Part shown: positions 16,745-24,882 of the stretch, piece by piece
Layout: each line of letters begins with the position of its first letter
How positions within the stretch are numbered: the first letter of the stretch is position 1
Assembly (NCBI GenBank): GCA_947373105.1
Contig: CANBWK010000003.1
Span: 1-64,000, forward strand
Source of the DNA: Comamonadaceae bacterium
GTDB lineage: Bacteria; Pseudomonadota; Gammaproteobacteria; Burkholderiales; Burkholderiaceae_C
Length of the DNA: 64,000 nt
Reading direction: 5' to 3'
Program-made: the position numbers and the translations under genes
Notes under the pieces: generated by a model
What the model was told of the DNA's origin: nothing
The model's database searches: none
The model's input: only the letters and a program-made list of their open reading frames with translations

Positions 16745-17020
16745 TTGATCGCTAACAGTCTTCCAATCATCTGGGTCGATGCCATTCTGCTTTTCACTGT
16801 GTTCGAGTGGCTCGTCTTGAGCTTTAGAAGCACCAAAACACAAAAAGGTTTGCGATTTGTCGACATCAGCGCAGGGCTTCTTCCTGGGTGGCTTTTGATG
16901 CTCTCTCTTCGATTTGCAGCGCCAGCTGAATTGTCAATCGAAGTGTTTATTTGCCTTTCCCTAGCCGGAATGGCGCACGCTTTGGATTTTTACCGTCGAT
17001 ACAAATATATCTCTGGCTGA
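16745..17020 (+). CDS. Small integral membrane protein, function unknown
   Basis: A 91-residue protein with three hydrophobic segments (about 8-28, 42-56 and 65-80) joined by short loops, ending in a basic tail FYRRYKYISG. The TTG start at 16745 is supported by GGGAG about eight bases upstream; no in-frame ATG exists before the second half. I do not recognise the family. It lies 69 bases after the SUMF1-domain gene and may share its transcript. Confidence 0.65.
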   Translation: MIANSLPIIWVDAILLFTVFEWLVLSFRSTKTQKGLRFVDISAGLLPGWLLMLSLRFAAPAELSIEVFICLSLAGMAHALDFYRRYKYISG

Positions 17021-17196
17021 TCCAAGGATGCCTTGTGTTAACGCTGACATCAATTCACCACCACTATAGCTTTTAAGCTGCCAATTTTCGGTCGATATCA
17101 ACACCCCAAGCGCCGGAAACTTAATCACCCTGAATTGCACATTTCTTGATAGTATTCACTCTTGATGTCAGGTAATACTTACCTAGAGGAGTCATC

Positions 17197-18174
17197 ATGA
17201 AATTTCCTCGGCGATCATTGCTGCATATGGCCTTGGGGGCATCTGCTTTGTCGGCAATAAGCCGCATAGGCTGGGCGCAAAACTATCCTACACGGCCAGC
17301 TAAAATTTTGGTTGGTTTTGCTGCTGGTGGCGCCACCGACATCCAGGCGCGCTTGATGGGCCAATGGCTTTCGGAACGTCTTGGGCAACCCTACGTCATT
17401 GAAAACCGCGCAGGCGCAAGCGGCAACATTGCGACTGACGCAGTCGCTAAAGCCTCTCCTGATGGTTACACGCTCCTGCAAATCGTTACCCCTCATGCCA
17501 TCAATGCCGCCCTGTTTACCAATCTCAATTTTGACTTTATCAGGGACATAGCGCCAGTCATATGCGCTGCGCGACTGGCCTATGTCGTCGTGGTTCACCC
17601 TTCATTCCCGGCGAAGACGATGCAAGAGTTCATTGCATATGCCAGAGCCAATCCGGGCAAAATCAATTATGGTTCGGCTGGCCAAGGGACTCCGCAGAAC
17701 TTTGCTTGCGAACTTTTTAAGATGATGACCGGACTGAATCTGGTTCATGTGCCCTATAAAGGTGGCGCCCCTGCTATTGCAGATCTGATCGCTGGCCATG
17801 TACAGGTGGTTTTCGCTCCCGTGTCGGAATCCATTCAACAAATTAAAGCGGGAAAACTGCGCGCTCTTGCTGCCACGACAACGTCCCGTTTGAACGTATT
17901 GCCTGATGTGCCAACAGTGGGAGAGTTCGTTCCCGGCTATGAGGCCAGTGGTTTTGCTGGAATCGGAGTTCCAAAAAATACCCCCGTTGAAATTATCAAT
18001 ATGCTCAACAAAGAACTTAACTTGGGGCTTGCTGACAGTAAGGTTCAAGCTCGAATTACTGACCTTGGCGGAACCGTGCTGGGCGGTACGCCCGCTGAAT
18101 TTGGGGCCATCCTCTCCGAGGCCACAGACAAGTGGGCAAAGGTGATTAAGTTTGCTGGGATCAAGGTGGAATAG
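17197..18174 (+). CDS. Bug/TctC-family periplasmic binding protein (Tat-like signal)
   Basis: A 325-residue Bug receptor starting at ATG 17197, after AGAGGAG. The signal begins MKFPRRSLL, with a twin Arg before a hydrophobic stretch ending IGWAQ, so export may be by the Tat route, though flanking residues are only a partial match. Characteristic blocks are VGFAAGGATDIQARLM, IENRAGASGNIATDAVA, SAGQGTPQNFACELF and VPYKGGAPAIADLIAGHV. It converges with another Bug gene one base beyond its stop. No enzyme gene is cotranscribed. Confidence 0.93.
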   Translation: MKFPRRSLLHMALGASALSAISRIGWAQNYPTRPAKILVGFAAGGATDIQARLMGQWLSERLGQPYVIENRAGASGNIATDAVAKASPDGYTLLQIVTPHAINAALFTNLNFDFIRDIAPVICAARLAYVVVVHPSFPAKTMQEFIAYARANPGKINYGSAGQGTPQNFACELFKMMTGLNLVHVPYKGGAPAIADLIAGHVQVVFAPVSESIQQIKAGKLRALAATTTSRLNVLPDVPTVGEFVPGYEASGFAGIGVPKNTPVEIINMLNKELNLGLADSKVQARITDLGGTVLGGTPAEFGAILSEATDKWAKVIKFAGIKVE

Positions 18175-18175
18175 G

Positions 18176-19174
18176 TCAATCGACTTTAGCGCCTGAACGC
18201 CTCACGACCTCGGACAACCTTGGAATGTCCTTCGCCACCAATGCGGCCAACTCTTCAGGTTTGCCTCCGCCAGGCTCAAGCCCCATTTCAGCGAGGCGTT
18301 TGACGTTATCGGGTTGCTTCAAGATATCAGCCACATCACGCTGCAAGCGGTTGACTATGGCTGAAGGCGTGCCTGCTGGCGCAAACATGGCCTGCCAAGA
18401 ACTTAATTCAAAACCCTCAAGACCCGCTTCTTGAAGTGTGGGCAATTCAGGTGCGGCCTTGGAACGCTTGGCGGAAGTGACGGCCAGTCCAATCAATTTT
18501 TTACCTGCGATTTGCGGAATCGCCGTGTTGCTGTTTTCAAAACTAATCTGAATCGTACTGGCCAACAAATCCGCCATCATGGGGCCACTGCCTCGGTAGG
18601 GAACATGCTGCATTTGCGTACCTGTTGCCAGTTTGAACATCTCTCCAGAAATATGCTGTGATGTGCCATTGCCCGCTGAACCAAAAGAGTATTTATCAGG
18701 ATTGGCTTTGAGCAAGGCGATCAGCTCGGGCACACTTTTGACGTTCAAAGAGGGATGAACTACCAACACATTGGGCAGTGCGGCCAACAAGGTAATCGGT
18801 GCAAAATCCTTGATCGGGTCGTAGGCCAACTTGGGATAGAGAGACACATTCAAAGCATGTGAGCTGATCGTTCCACCACCCAGCGTATAGCCATCAGGCT
18901 TAGATTTAGCCAATTCTGCAGACCCCACAGATCCACCCTGCCCTGCCTTATTGTCCACCACCACCGATTGATTCAGTGACTTAGACAAACCTTGCGCCAC
19001 CATCCGACCCAACATATCGGTCGCACCTCCAGGGGCAAAGGGTACGATGTAGCGAAGGGGTTTGTTTGGCCAATCCTTAAGCGCATCTTTGGATGCATCC
19101 TGCGCCAAGGCGGATGGAGTGTGGGTTAGTGCGAGAGCAAACAGTGAGCAGAGTAACAAATGAATGGGGCGCAT
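18176..19174 (-). CDS. Bug/TctC-family periplasmic binding protein
   Basis: A 332-residue Bug receptor. I choose the second ATG (19174, MRPIHLL) because AGGAG lies directly against the first ATG but six bases before the second. The signal peptide ends SALAQD. Blocks VPFAPGGATDMLGRMV, VDNKAGQGGSVGSAELA, SAGNGTSQHISGEMF and VPYRGSGPMMADLLAS are in order, with KRSKAAPELPTLQEAG late. It is divergent from the GlcG/HbpS-like gene, sharing a 150-base control region, and may be functionally linked to it. Confidence 0.93.
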   Translation of the reverse strand: MRPIHLLLCSLFALALTHTPSALAQDASKDALKDWPNKPLRYIVPFAPGGATDMLGRMVAQGLSKSLNQSVVVDNKAGQGGSVGSAELAKSKPDGYTLGGGTISSHALNVSLYPKLAYDPIKDFAPITLLAALPNVLVVHPSLNVKSVPELIALLKANPDKYSFGSAGNGTSQHISGEMFKLATGTQMQHVPYRGSGPMMADLLASTIQISFENSNTAIPQIAGKKLIGLAVTSAKRSKAAPELPTLQEAGLEGFELSSWQAMFAPAGTPSAIVNRLQRDVADILKQPDNVKRLAEMGLEPGGGKPEELAALVAKDIPRLSEVVRRSGAKVD

Positions 19175-19236
19175 GAGCATCTCCTAAAAGGGTTGATCAA
19201 CACATTCAACTATGCACCGTGATAATTAAGAACCGA

Positions 19237-19280
19237 AGGGTGTAAACCCTCTAAACCCTGCAAAAGGTGACTCCTATAAT
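19237..19280. promoter_or_regulatory. Probable promoter/operator between Bug and GlcG-like genes
   Basis: TATAAT at 19275-19280 is a good -10 box for the rightward GlcG-like gene. Just upstream lie a direct repeat TAAACCCT (19243 and 19252) and a small inverted repeat AGGGT-GTAA-ACCCT (19237-19250), positioned where a regulator could act. No strong -35 is visible, which fits an activator-dependent promoter. Confidence 0.45.
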
Positions 19281-19327
19281 TATTTCACTGCATCTCGCAG
19301 TCAACCCGCCTTCTAAGGAGTTCATCG

Positions 19328-19843
19328 ATGACCTCGACCATCCGCTCAATCTTGTCCGCACTCGCAACCCTCGGCACTGGTATCTGTACCGTCGTTGTGA
19401 TGAGTTCATCGGCTAACGCACAACTCCTGCAGCACAAAGATTTGTCTGCCCCAATGGCCATCGCCATGGCGCAGACGGCATTGGAAACCTGCAAAACCAA
19501 TGGCTTTAACATTTCGGTAACCGTCGTCGGGCGCAATGGCGAGATCATTGTGCAAGTGCGCGGCGACAACACGGGGCCGCACACCATTGAAAACAGCATG
19601 CGCAAGGCCTACTCTTCGCGCACGTTTCGCAGCCCATCTGGTGAATTGGTAGCGCGACTGAAGGCAGATCCCACGTTCGCCTTGATACATTTGAATAACG
19701 TCATCGCCAATCAGGGCGGGCTACCGATCAAAGTAGGCGACGATACCATCGGTGGTATTGGAGCATCGGGTGCACCCAGCGGTGACAAGGATGAAGCGTG
19801 TGTCAAAGCGGGCATTGATAAAGTCGCTGACCAGCTCAAATAA
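19328..19843 (+). CDS. GlcG/HbpS-family exported protein
   Basis: A 171-residue protein with a signal peptide (ending ANAQ, about residue 32) and a GlcG/HbpS domain (HbpS is a heme-binding extracellular sensor partner; GlcG accompanies glycolate genes). Visible features are LSAPMAIAMAQTALETCKTNG, VTVVGRNGEIIVQVRGDN, SMRKAYSSRTFRSPS and a Gly-rich end, IGGIGASGAPSGDKDEACVKAG. The SD TAAGGAG precedes ATG 19328. It is followed by a decayed beta-propeller gene; intact versions of such pairs are plausible as a former operon. Ligand unknown. Confidence 0.88.
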   Translation: MTSTIRSILSALATLGTGICTVVVMSSSANAQLLQHKDLSAPMAIAMAQTALETCKTNGFNISVTVVGRNGEIIVQVRGDNTGPHTIENSMRKAYSSRTFRSPSGELVARLKADPTFALIHLNNVIANQGGLPIKVGDDTIGGIGASGAPSGDKDEACVKAGIDKVADQLK

Positions 19844-19867
19844 AGCAAATGCCTCGACGCCTCGAGC

Positions 19868-20121
19868 GTGTCCATAGACGCCGATGACAACGTTTGGGTC
19901 TTGCACTGACCGCGCACACTGAAACCGGCGCAGCACAACAGTTTTTATACGTTGGCGCCGGCAAGGGAATCGCCATCCTCGACCGTAAGAGCCTCGACTT
20001 TTTGGGCATGATCGAAGTGCCGGGCCAACTCGGCGCCGGCCACCATATCGCCACCGATTTCAAGGGCAACCTCTCTATCGCCAAGACCGCAGCCGGCCTG
20101 CAAAAACGGGGGGTTATTTAA
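19868..20121 (+). pseudogene. Remnant of a secreted NHL/YncE-type beta-propeller gene
   Basis: Two pieces of one protein family are left in different frames. The frame beginning 19868 reads VSIDADDNVWVLH, a stop, then PRTL, which is typical of an early propeller blade of a protein whose normal text is WVLHRPRTL. The frame from about 19920 reads GAAQQFLYVGAGKGIAILDRK and continues to AGLQKRGVI, typical of the C-terminal end. The middle is deleted and the 5' end is missing. The original product was probably a periplasmic beta-propeller protein downstream of the GlcG-like gene. Confidence 0.75.
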
Positions 20122-20216
20122 AGTTGTCACTTACGCGTCCACACAGCCACGTGAAATCCCCACTGGTAAAGTTCCTATTTGTGAAAGACACTGCTTTTCT
20201 GTTTGGAGGTAATTTC

Positions 20217-21752
20217 ATGATTTATTTGTCTTTTCACATACCGTCTTTGGGTCATACATGCTTCAAACTCGGAGCCCTCGCCCTTTTGTGGCCATTGACC
20301 AGCCTGGCTCAAAATACGGATGTATGCCGTGGATTTAGCACCTCGATATCGCTTCCCTCCGCACAGGTGCTGAGCGTTCAGTCACAGATGGCCGACGCTG
20401 GTAAAAACCTAAAATCTTTTTGCGAAATCAAAGTGGCGATCACCCCGGTGGCTGGCTCGCGAACCGTTGCAATCTATCGATTACCTTCCAATTGGAATGG
20501 CAAATTTCTGGGCATTGGTGGCGGTGGCTTTGCCGGCAATCTGTCAATTGCGGCGGCCCAACCTGGCTTGATGCGGGGCTATGCAGTGATGCAAAATGAC
20601 ATGGGCCACCCGAGCGAAAATGGCCTTGACCCCAGCTTTGCGGTACTGCCAAATGGACAAGCCAACACTCAAGGGATCATCGATTTTGGTCATCGCTCCA
20701 CCCATTTGTCTACTACTTTGGGGCAGCAGTTGGTCAAATCTTTTTACCAACAACCTCTCCAACGGTCTTATTGGCAGGGTTGTTCTACGGGTGGACGTCA
20801 AGGACTGGCAGAAATACAGCGCTACCCTCAAGACTATGACGGCGTGATTGCTGGGGCGCCTGTTTACACCCCTCTTGTTTATTCCAATGCCATTTTGCGC
20901 GTGCAAGCCTTTCATGCACAACCTGGTAGCAATTTGATACCTGCACATGTCCCATTGATACAAAAAGCCTTGCTAGCGGCTTGTGACGCAAAAGATGGCG
21001 TCGTTGACGGCATCCTCACCGATCCACGTGCATGCACTTGGAATCCTGCGCAATTGCAATGCAAAGGCACAACCGGTCCCGATTGCCTCACAGAGGCTCA
21101 GGTTAAAACTGTTCAACGCGTCTATGACGGCGTAAAAACAAAAGATGGTCGCTGGGCTGCCATGCCACTGATGCGTGGTGGTGAAGCCGACTGGGTCGTG
21201 CGCATGATCGGCACACCCGAGGTTCCAAGAGGGCGCAACTCAGTACTGGGTGCGCCCTTTGTGTCCCACATCGTCAAAGCCAACCCTGCTTATGACATCA
21301 TGTCCTACGACCCTGATCGGGACTTGGACGAAATTAGCACAGGAATTGCAGGGGAACATGTACACCAACAAAATGCAGACATTTCCAACTTTCTAGGTCG
21401 CGGCGGCAAGCTGTTACTTTGGCATGGATTTAACGATCCAGGACCCAGTCCATTATCAACAATCAATTATTTGGAAGCTGTGCAAGAAAAAGTGCCGACC
21501 CATGCCAATAGCGTCAAACTGTTTCTCGCACCGGGTGTGTTGCATTGCAGTGGCGGTCCTGGACCTGATCAATTTGACACTCTGAGTGCTATTGAAAAAT
21601 GGGTCGAAAGTGGCATAGCCCCCACCAGCATGTTAGCCACCAAAGCGAATGAAAAAATAAGTCGTCCGCTGTGTCCCTACCCTCAAGTAGCCCGCTACCA
21701 AGGTCAGGGAGACATACTCGAAGCGAAGAATTTTCAGTGCTCGGCACCCTGA
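20217..21752 (+). CDS. Tannase/feruloyl-esterase family secreted hydrolase
   Basis: A 511-residue exported serine esterase of the tannase family, which splits ester bonds of gallic, ferulic or related phenolic acids. ATG 20217 is supported by GGAGGT seven bases upstream and a signal peptide ending TSLAQ; the ORF-track start 31 codons earlier is unlikely. The nucleophile Ser is in GCSTGGRQGLAE, the catalytic Asp probably in LLWHGFNDPGPSP, and the His in GVLHCSGGPGPD. Paired Cys (CRGF, CEIK, CDAKDG, CTWN) suggest disulfides and the calcium-loop lid seen in the family. It converges with the amidohydrolase operon over a perfect hairpin. Confidence 0.92.
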   Translation: MIYLSFHIPSLGHTCFKLGALALLWPLTSLAQNTDVCRGFSTSISLPSAQVLSVQSQMADAGKNLKSFCEIKVAITPVAGSRTVAIYRLPSNWNGKFLGIGGGGFAGNLSIAAAQPGLMRGYAVMQNDMGHPSENGLDPSFAVLPNGQANTQGIIDFGHRSTHLSTTLGQQLVKSFYQQPLQRSYWQGCSTGGRQGLAEIQRYPQDYDGVIAGAPVYTPLVYSNAILRVQAFHAQPGSNLIPAHVPLIQKALLAACDAKDGVVDGILTDPRACTWNPAQLQCKGTTGPDCLTEAQVKTVQRVYDGVKTKDGRWAAMPLMRGGEADWVVRMIGTPEVPRGRNSVLGAPFVSHIVKANPAYDIMSYDPDRDLDEISTGIAGEHVHQQNADISNFLGRGGKLLLWHGFNDPGPSPLSTINYLEAVQEKVPTHANSVKLFLAPGVLHCSGGPGPDQFDTLSAIEKWVESGIAPTSMLATKANEKISRPLCPYPQVARYQGQGDILEAKNFQCSAP

Positions 21753-21783
21753 ATTTGCAAGCAAGCTCCAACGGCCATTAGTC

Positions 21784-21817
21784 ATGCGTTCAAAGTGCAA
21801 TCCCACTTTGAACGCAT
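21784..21817. terminator. Perfect hairpin between convergent genes, likely bidirectional terminator
   Basis: ATGCGTTCAAAGTG and CACTTTGAACGCAT form a perfect 14-bp stem around a 6-base loop. There is no long T run on either side. Its place between the convergent tannase and amidohydrolase stops argues for transcription termination or transcript-end protection. Confidence 0.65.
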
Positions 21818-21833
21818 CCCGCCAAATCAGAAA

Positions 21834-23552
21834 TTATTTTGTACTGTCTTCAAGCGCCACGAAAGGTCCGGCTGCGTAAACGATGCGCCCACCCACCATG
21901 GTCAACTGCGAGACTATGGCGCCAATCTGATCGGTGGGTAAGCTAAGGTAGTCGCCGCTGAGCACCGCCAGATCGGCCAACTGGCCTACAGCGAGTTCCC
22001 CGCGCGTAAGCTCTTCAAAACTGAACCATGCGCTGCCTTGGGTATACAGACGCAGCGCCTCCATGCGTGTCGGAAGTTCTTCAGGCGCACGCATGGCGAG
22101 GCCAGAGATGGTTTTACCATCGAGCATCCATTGCAGTGATACAAAGGGGTTCGGCACCATCACGCGGTGCGCGTCAGTCCCCCCGCCAAGCGGCAGTTGC
22201 AGCCGCAATGCGCTGACCATCGGAGGCACGAGCCGCGCGGCTTCTGAGCCGCGCTGACCCAGAAAGGCCTCTCCGCGAAAATAAAATGCGTTTTGCATCA
22301 GCCAACCTAGACCCAGGGACTTCATTCGCTGAAGTGTTTCAAGCGATGCGTCATTGAGATGCGCAATGGACCAACGCAGTTTGGCGATGGGGGTTTCAGC
22401 GTTGACACGCGCCAGGGCGTCAAGCAGATGATGCACGGGACGGTCGTTGTGCCAGTGGAACGTTGCTGTCATGCCGCGCGATGCAGCCCAAAGAAGCACC
22501 TCATGAAGTTGCTCTTTTTGCTCGCCGCTGGGATTGTCGTTATTGTAAAAGCCCCAGGTGATATTCTCGCCAATGCCATTGAAACGCAACCACTCATCAC
22601 CGGAGCCCATCGGCCGCGTCTGAGTAAGAACCTTGAAGTCTTCAAGTTCGTGGTTGCGGCGCGGTGCGCTCAGGCTATAGCGTACGCGCACAGTCAGCGC
22701 ACGGTCGCGCCACAGCTGAAACAACGGATCGTAGTCCGCTATCTCAATGTTGTACCCGCCCGGATCACTCACGCCCGTGATACCCATGGCGTTGAGTGCA
22801 CGAAAAAATCTGCGCGTGCCCATGAGCCGTTGCGCGAAGGTCGGAGCGGGCAGCAGGTTAAAGAGATCACTGATGGCACGGTTGTCGGCAGCGAGCCAGC
22901 CGGTCGGCTTGTACTCTTGATCGCGCTCAGGGATCAGGCGCGTTGACCATTCGGCGCTACCGGCAATGCCCAGCGCGGCAGCACCGCTAGGGTCAAGCAG
23001 TACATGGGTATACAGCAACTGAATGTAAACGCGGTGATTAGGCGCAGCGGCGGCAATTTCAGCCTGTGTTGGACGTCGGTCTTCACGGAACTGGCGAGGC
23101 GTCCAGCCCCCTGCTACCACCAGCCATGAGCCGCGCGGTGCGGTCTTGGCCGCAACGCTTAGGCGCTCCATCGCTTCTTTCAATGAACGTACACCCAGCC
23201 ACTGGACCTCGGTGCTGTAGCCCAGGCCTGCGCGGATGGCGTGGATGTGAGAATCGATGAGACCCGGAATGACCGTGCGGCCACCGAGATCAATGACCCG
23301 AGTTGAGGGGCCTGCTAAGGCGCTGATGCTCAGCGCATCGCCGATTGCTGCAATTTTTCCGTCACGAACAGCCAACGCCTGCACTGGCTGGCTGTCATAG
23401 ACGACCAGCTTGCCATTGATGAGGATAGTGTCTGGCGCAGCCACTGCAATCTGCGCTTGGACGCTGCCAATTCCGATCAGTGCACAAAGAAAAATAGCAA
23501 CGACGCAGATGCGCGAGACGGCGACCCACTTTACAGGCGACGCATAATACAT
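21834..23552 (-). CDS. Exported amidohydrolase (YtcJ/Amidohydro_3 type)
   Basis: A 572-residue metal-dependent hydrolase. Signal peptide to about residue 34 (SVQAQ), then the amidohydrolase entry TILINGKLVVYD, VIDLGGRTVIPGLIDSHIHA (metal-binding HxH), and late GGGTDAHRV with the catalytic Asp and LAVGQLADLAVLSGDYLSLP closing the small beta domain. Most YtcJ-like enzymes are cytoplasmic, so export is noteworthy. It starts inside the end of the preceding small gene (22-base overlap) and is the last gene of a five-gene leftward operon. It may hydrolyse an amide or a cyclic product of the upstream oxidative proteins; substrate unknown. Confidence 0.88.
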   Translation of the reverse strand: MYYASPVKWVAVSRICVVAIFLCALIGIGSVQAQIAVAAPDTILINGKLVVYDSQPVQALAVRDGKIAAIGDALSISALAGPSTRVIDLGGRTVIPGLIDSHIHAIRAGLGYSTEVQWLGVRSLKEAMERLSVAAKTAPRGSWLVVAGGWTPRQFREDRRPTQAEIAAAAPNHRVYIQLLYTHVLLDPSGAAALGIAGSAEWSTRLIPERDQEYKPTGWLAADNRAISDLFNLLPAPTFAQRLMGTRRFFRALNAMGITGVSDPGGYNIEIADYDPLFQLWRDRALTVRVRYSLSAPRRNHELEDFKVLTQTRPMGSGDEWLRFNGIGENITWGFYNNDNPSGEQKEQLHEVLLWAASRGMTATFHWHNDRPVHHLLDALARVNAETPIAKLRWSIAHLNDASLETLQRMKSLGLGWLMQNAFYFRGEAFLGQRGSEAARLVPPMVSALRLQLPLGGGTDAHRVMVPNPFVSLQWMLDGKTISGLAMRAPEELPTRMEALRLYTQGSAWFSFEELTRGELAVGQLADLAVLSGDYLSLPTDQIGAIVSQLTMVGGRIVYAAGPFVALEDSTK

Positions 23553-23926
23553 TCAGTTTCGATGTACATGGCCGTGGCGCCTGGCGGCGTGCGGCGAGTG
23601 GTCTTGGTCTGTTGGTAGCCAGGTTTGACGCAGGACATTTGTACATCATCCGGTAGGACATCCTTATGAATGTGACCGCGGTAAAGCCCGAGCACGTTAG
23701 ATTTCAACACCACCGGCTTGCCTTTTTTAGGCTGCAGTATCACCTGCGCATCAAACACTGCCGAACCGCGCGCATCACGCACAAAGCCGAAGTAAGCGGG
23801 CCCCTCGCCTTTGACGTCTTTGGCCGCATCGTAGTCGTCTCCGCCGGCGATGACAGGTGTTGCAGTTGCAAAAGCGACCAAGGTAAGCAAAATTGAATGA
23901 ATCAACATAGAGATATTTGCCCTCAT
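23531..23926 (-). CDS. Small exported carboxypeptidase-regulatory-like domain protein
   Basis: About 131 residues. After a signal peptide (ending TPVIAGG) the mature part is a single Ig-like carboxypeptidase regulatory domain: AYFGFVRDARGSAVFDAQVIL, then SNVLGLYRGHIHKD and VKPGYQQTKTTRR. I use ATG 23926 (MRANIS), which gives a normal basic N-region; the ORF-track start is TTG 23947 and ATG 23908 is also possible. The same domain type is at the N-terminus of the 715-residue first gene of this operon, so the two may interact or bind the same polymer. Function unknown. Confidence 0.75.
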   Translation of the reverse strand: MRANISMLIHSILLTLVAFATATPVIAGGDDYDAAKDVKGEGPAYFGFVRDARGSAVFDAQVILQPKKGKPVVLKSNVLGLYRGHIHKDVLPDDVQMSCVKPGYQQTKTTRRTPPGATAMYIETECIMRRL

Positions 23927-23957
23927 AAAACGATAACTAGCGAACAAGCTGCCTCCA

Positions 23958-24326
23958 TTACCAACGCCAATAAAACTTCAATGAATAGATCAGTACTGGA
24001 AGCAATAGCAAGGGTACGACCCACGCCAGCGCAAGGGGAATTTTGCTACGGATTTTCTCAGGTAACAGAGAAACGATGCCACCCATAACTGCCGCGCCAA
24101 GCGACGAACTGGCAAGCCATCCGTACCAATACATGGCCGGGCCTTCGTCACGCCGTGCCGGCGCGTAGCCCAGATCGATGCGGTCGGTCCCAGGATGGTA
24201 AGTAAACAGTGGCAATGCCGCAATGTCACAGATCACATAAAGGATGGCAAAAAAGATGCCAAATATCAATGTGAAAGTGCCCCAGCGCGAAGGCGTCGGC
24301 ATTGAAGTATCGGTAGTCATATTCAT
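23958..24326 (-). CDS. Integral membrane protein of the heme-propeller operon (122 aa)
   Basis: About 122 residues with three hydrophobic segments (about 17-40, 70-88 and 97-116) and a polar loop LFTYHPGTDRIDLGYAPARRDEG facing one side. I do not recognise the family. It overlaps the upstream membrane gene by four bases (ATGA), so the two are coupled and probably form one complex. Conserved-looking aromatic and His residues near membrane edges leave open a role in anchoring or electron transfer. Confidence 0.75.
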   Translation of the reverse strand: MNMTTDTSMPTPSRWGTFTLIFGIFFAILYVICDIAALPLFTYHPGTDRIDLGYAPARRDEGPAMYWYGWLASSSLGAAVMGGIVSLLPEKIRSKIPLALAWVVPLLLLPVLIYSLKFYWRW

Positions 24327-24826
24327 AGCCCAAAGCCGCGAACGTTATTGACAATGTGGCCGGCCAGAAACGTGTACCAGCAAATTGCGGCGAGCACGAT
24401 GGTCAGCCATTTGCGCGCACTGTCATAAGCTTTGTTGTGTGCGTTCTTCCACAGATACCAGTAAAACGGCAGCAAACCAAGGCCGATGGAGCTGAAATGC
24501 TCTTTCAACTCAAAGGCACCGAGCGTCTTGTAAAAACCTTCTTGTTCAATCGGAATGCGCACGTAGATGCGGTACTTGGCGTAAATCCAGCCGCCAAAGA
24601 AGAAAGCGAGAACCCACAACAGGCATACGGCGGCGGCATAACTGGGGGCCGACACCGAGCGAAAACGCCTGACAAAACCGTCAGTAGATCCTATGCGCGG
24701 CGGGACGAGTAAGGCCACGGCCTGATGCGTGAGTGCACCAAGCAGTGCAACTGCTAGCAAAGCATGGGCGGTGAACAGGATGGTCCAAAACGTGTTGACT
24801 GAGATGTAGTCGAACAGAAAATCCAT
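24323..24826 (-). CDS. His-rich integral membrane protein of the heme-propeller operon (167 aa)
   Basis: A 167-residue protein with about four transmembrane segments (13-40, 60-82, 108-125 and 138-160). His residues fall in or near membrane helices (TAHALLAV, ALTHQAV, LKEHFSS, NAHNKAY, LAGHIVNNV), a pattern that would suit b-type heme or quinone chemistry. I cannot assign a family. It lies 56 bases after the c-heme beta-propeller gene and overlaps the next membrane gene. A cytochrome-b-like membrane electron carrier for the propeller protein is a hypothesis only. Confidence 0.75.
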   Translation of the reverse strand: MDFLFDYISVNTFWTILFTAHALLAVALLGALTHQAVALLVPPRIGSTDGFVRRFRSVSAPSYAAAVCLLWVLAFFFGGWIYAKYRIYVRIPIEQEGFYKTLGAFELKEHFSSIGLGLLPFYWYLWKNAHNKAYDSARKWLTIVLAAICWYTFLAGHIVNNVRGFGL

Positions 24827-24882
24827 CTCGCTTCTCCGATTGCAAAGGGCGGCGCGAAGGGATTATTCGCGCCGCCGAAATA

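Noticed and set aside
22359-22946. 195-codon plus-strand ORF opposite the amidohydrolase
   Set aside because: Shadow of a conserved metal-hydrolase coding region.
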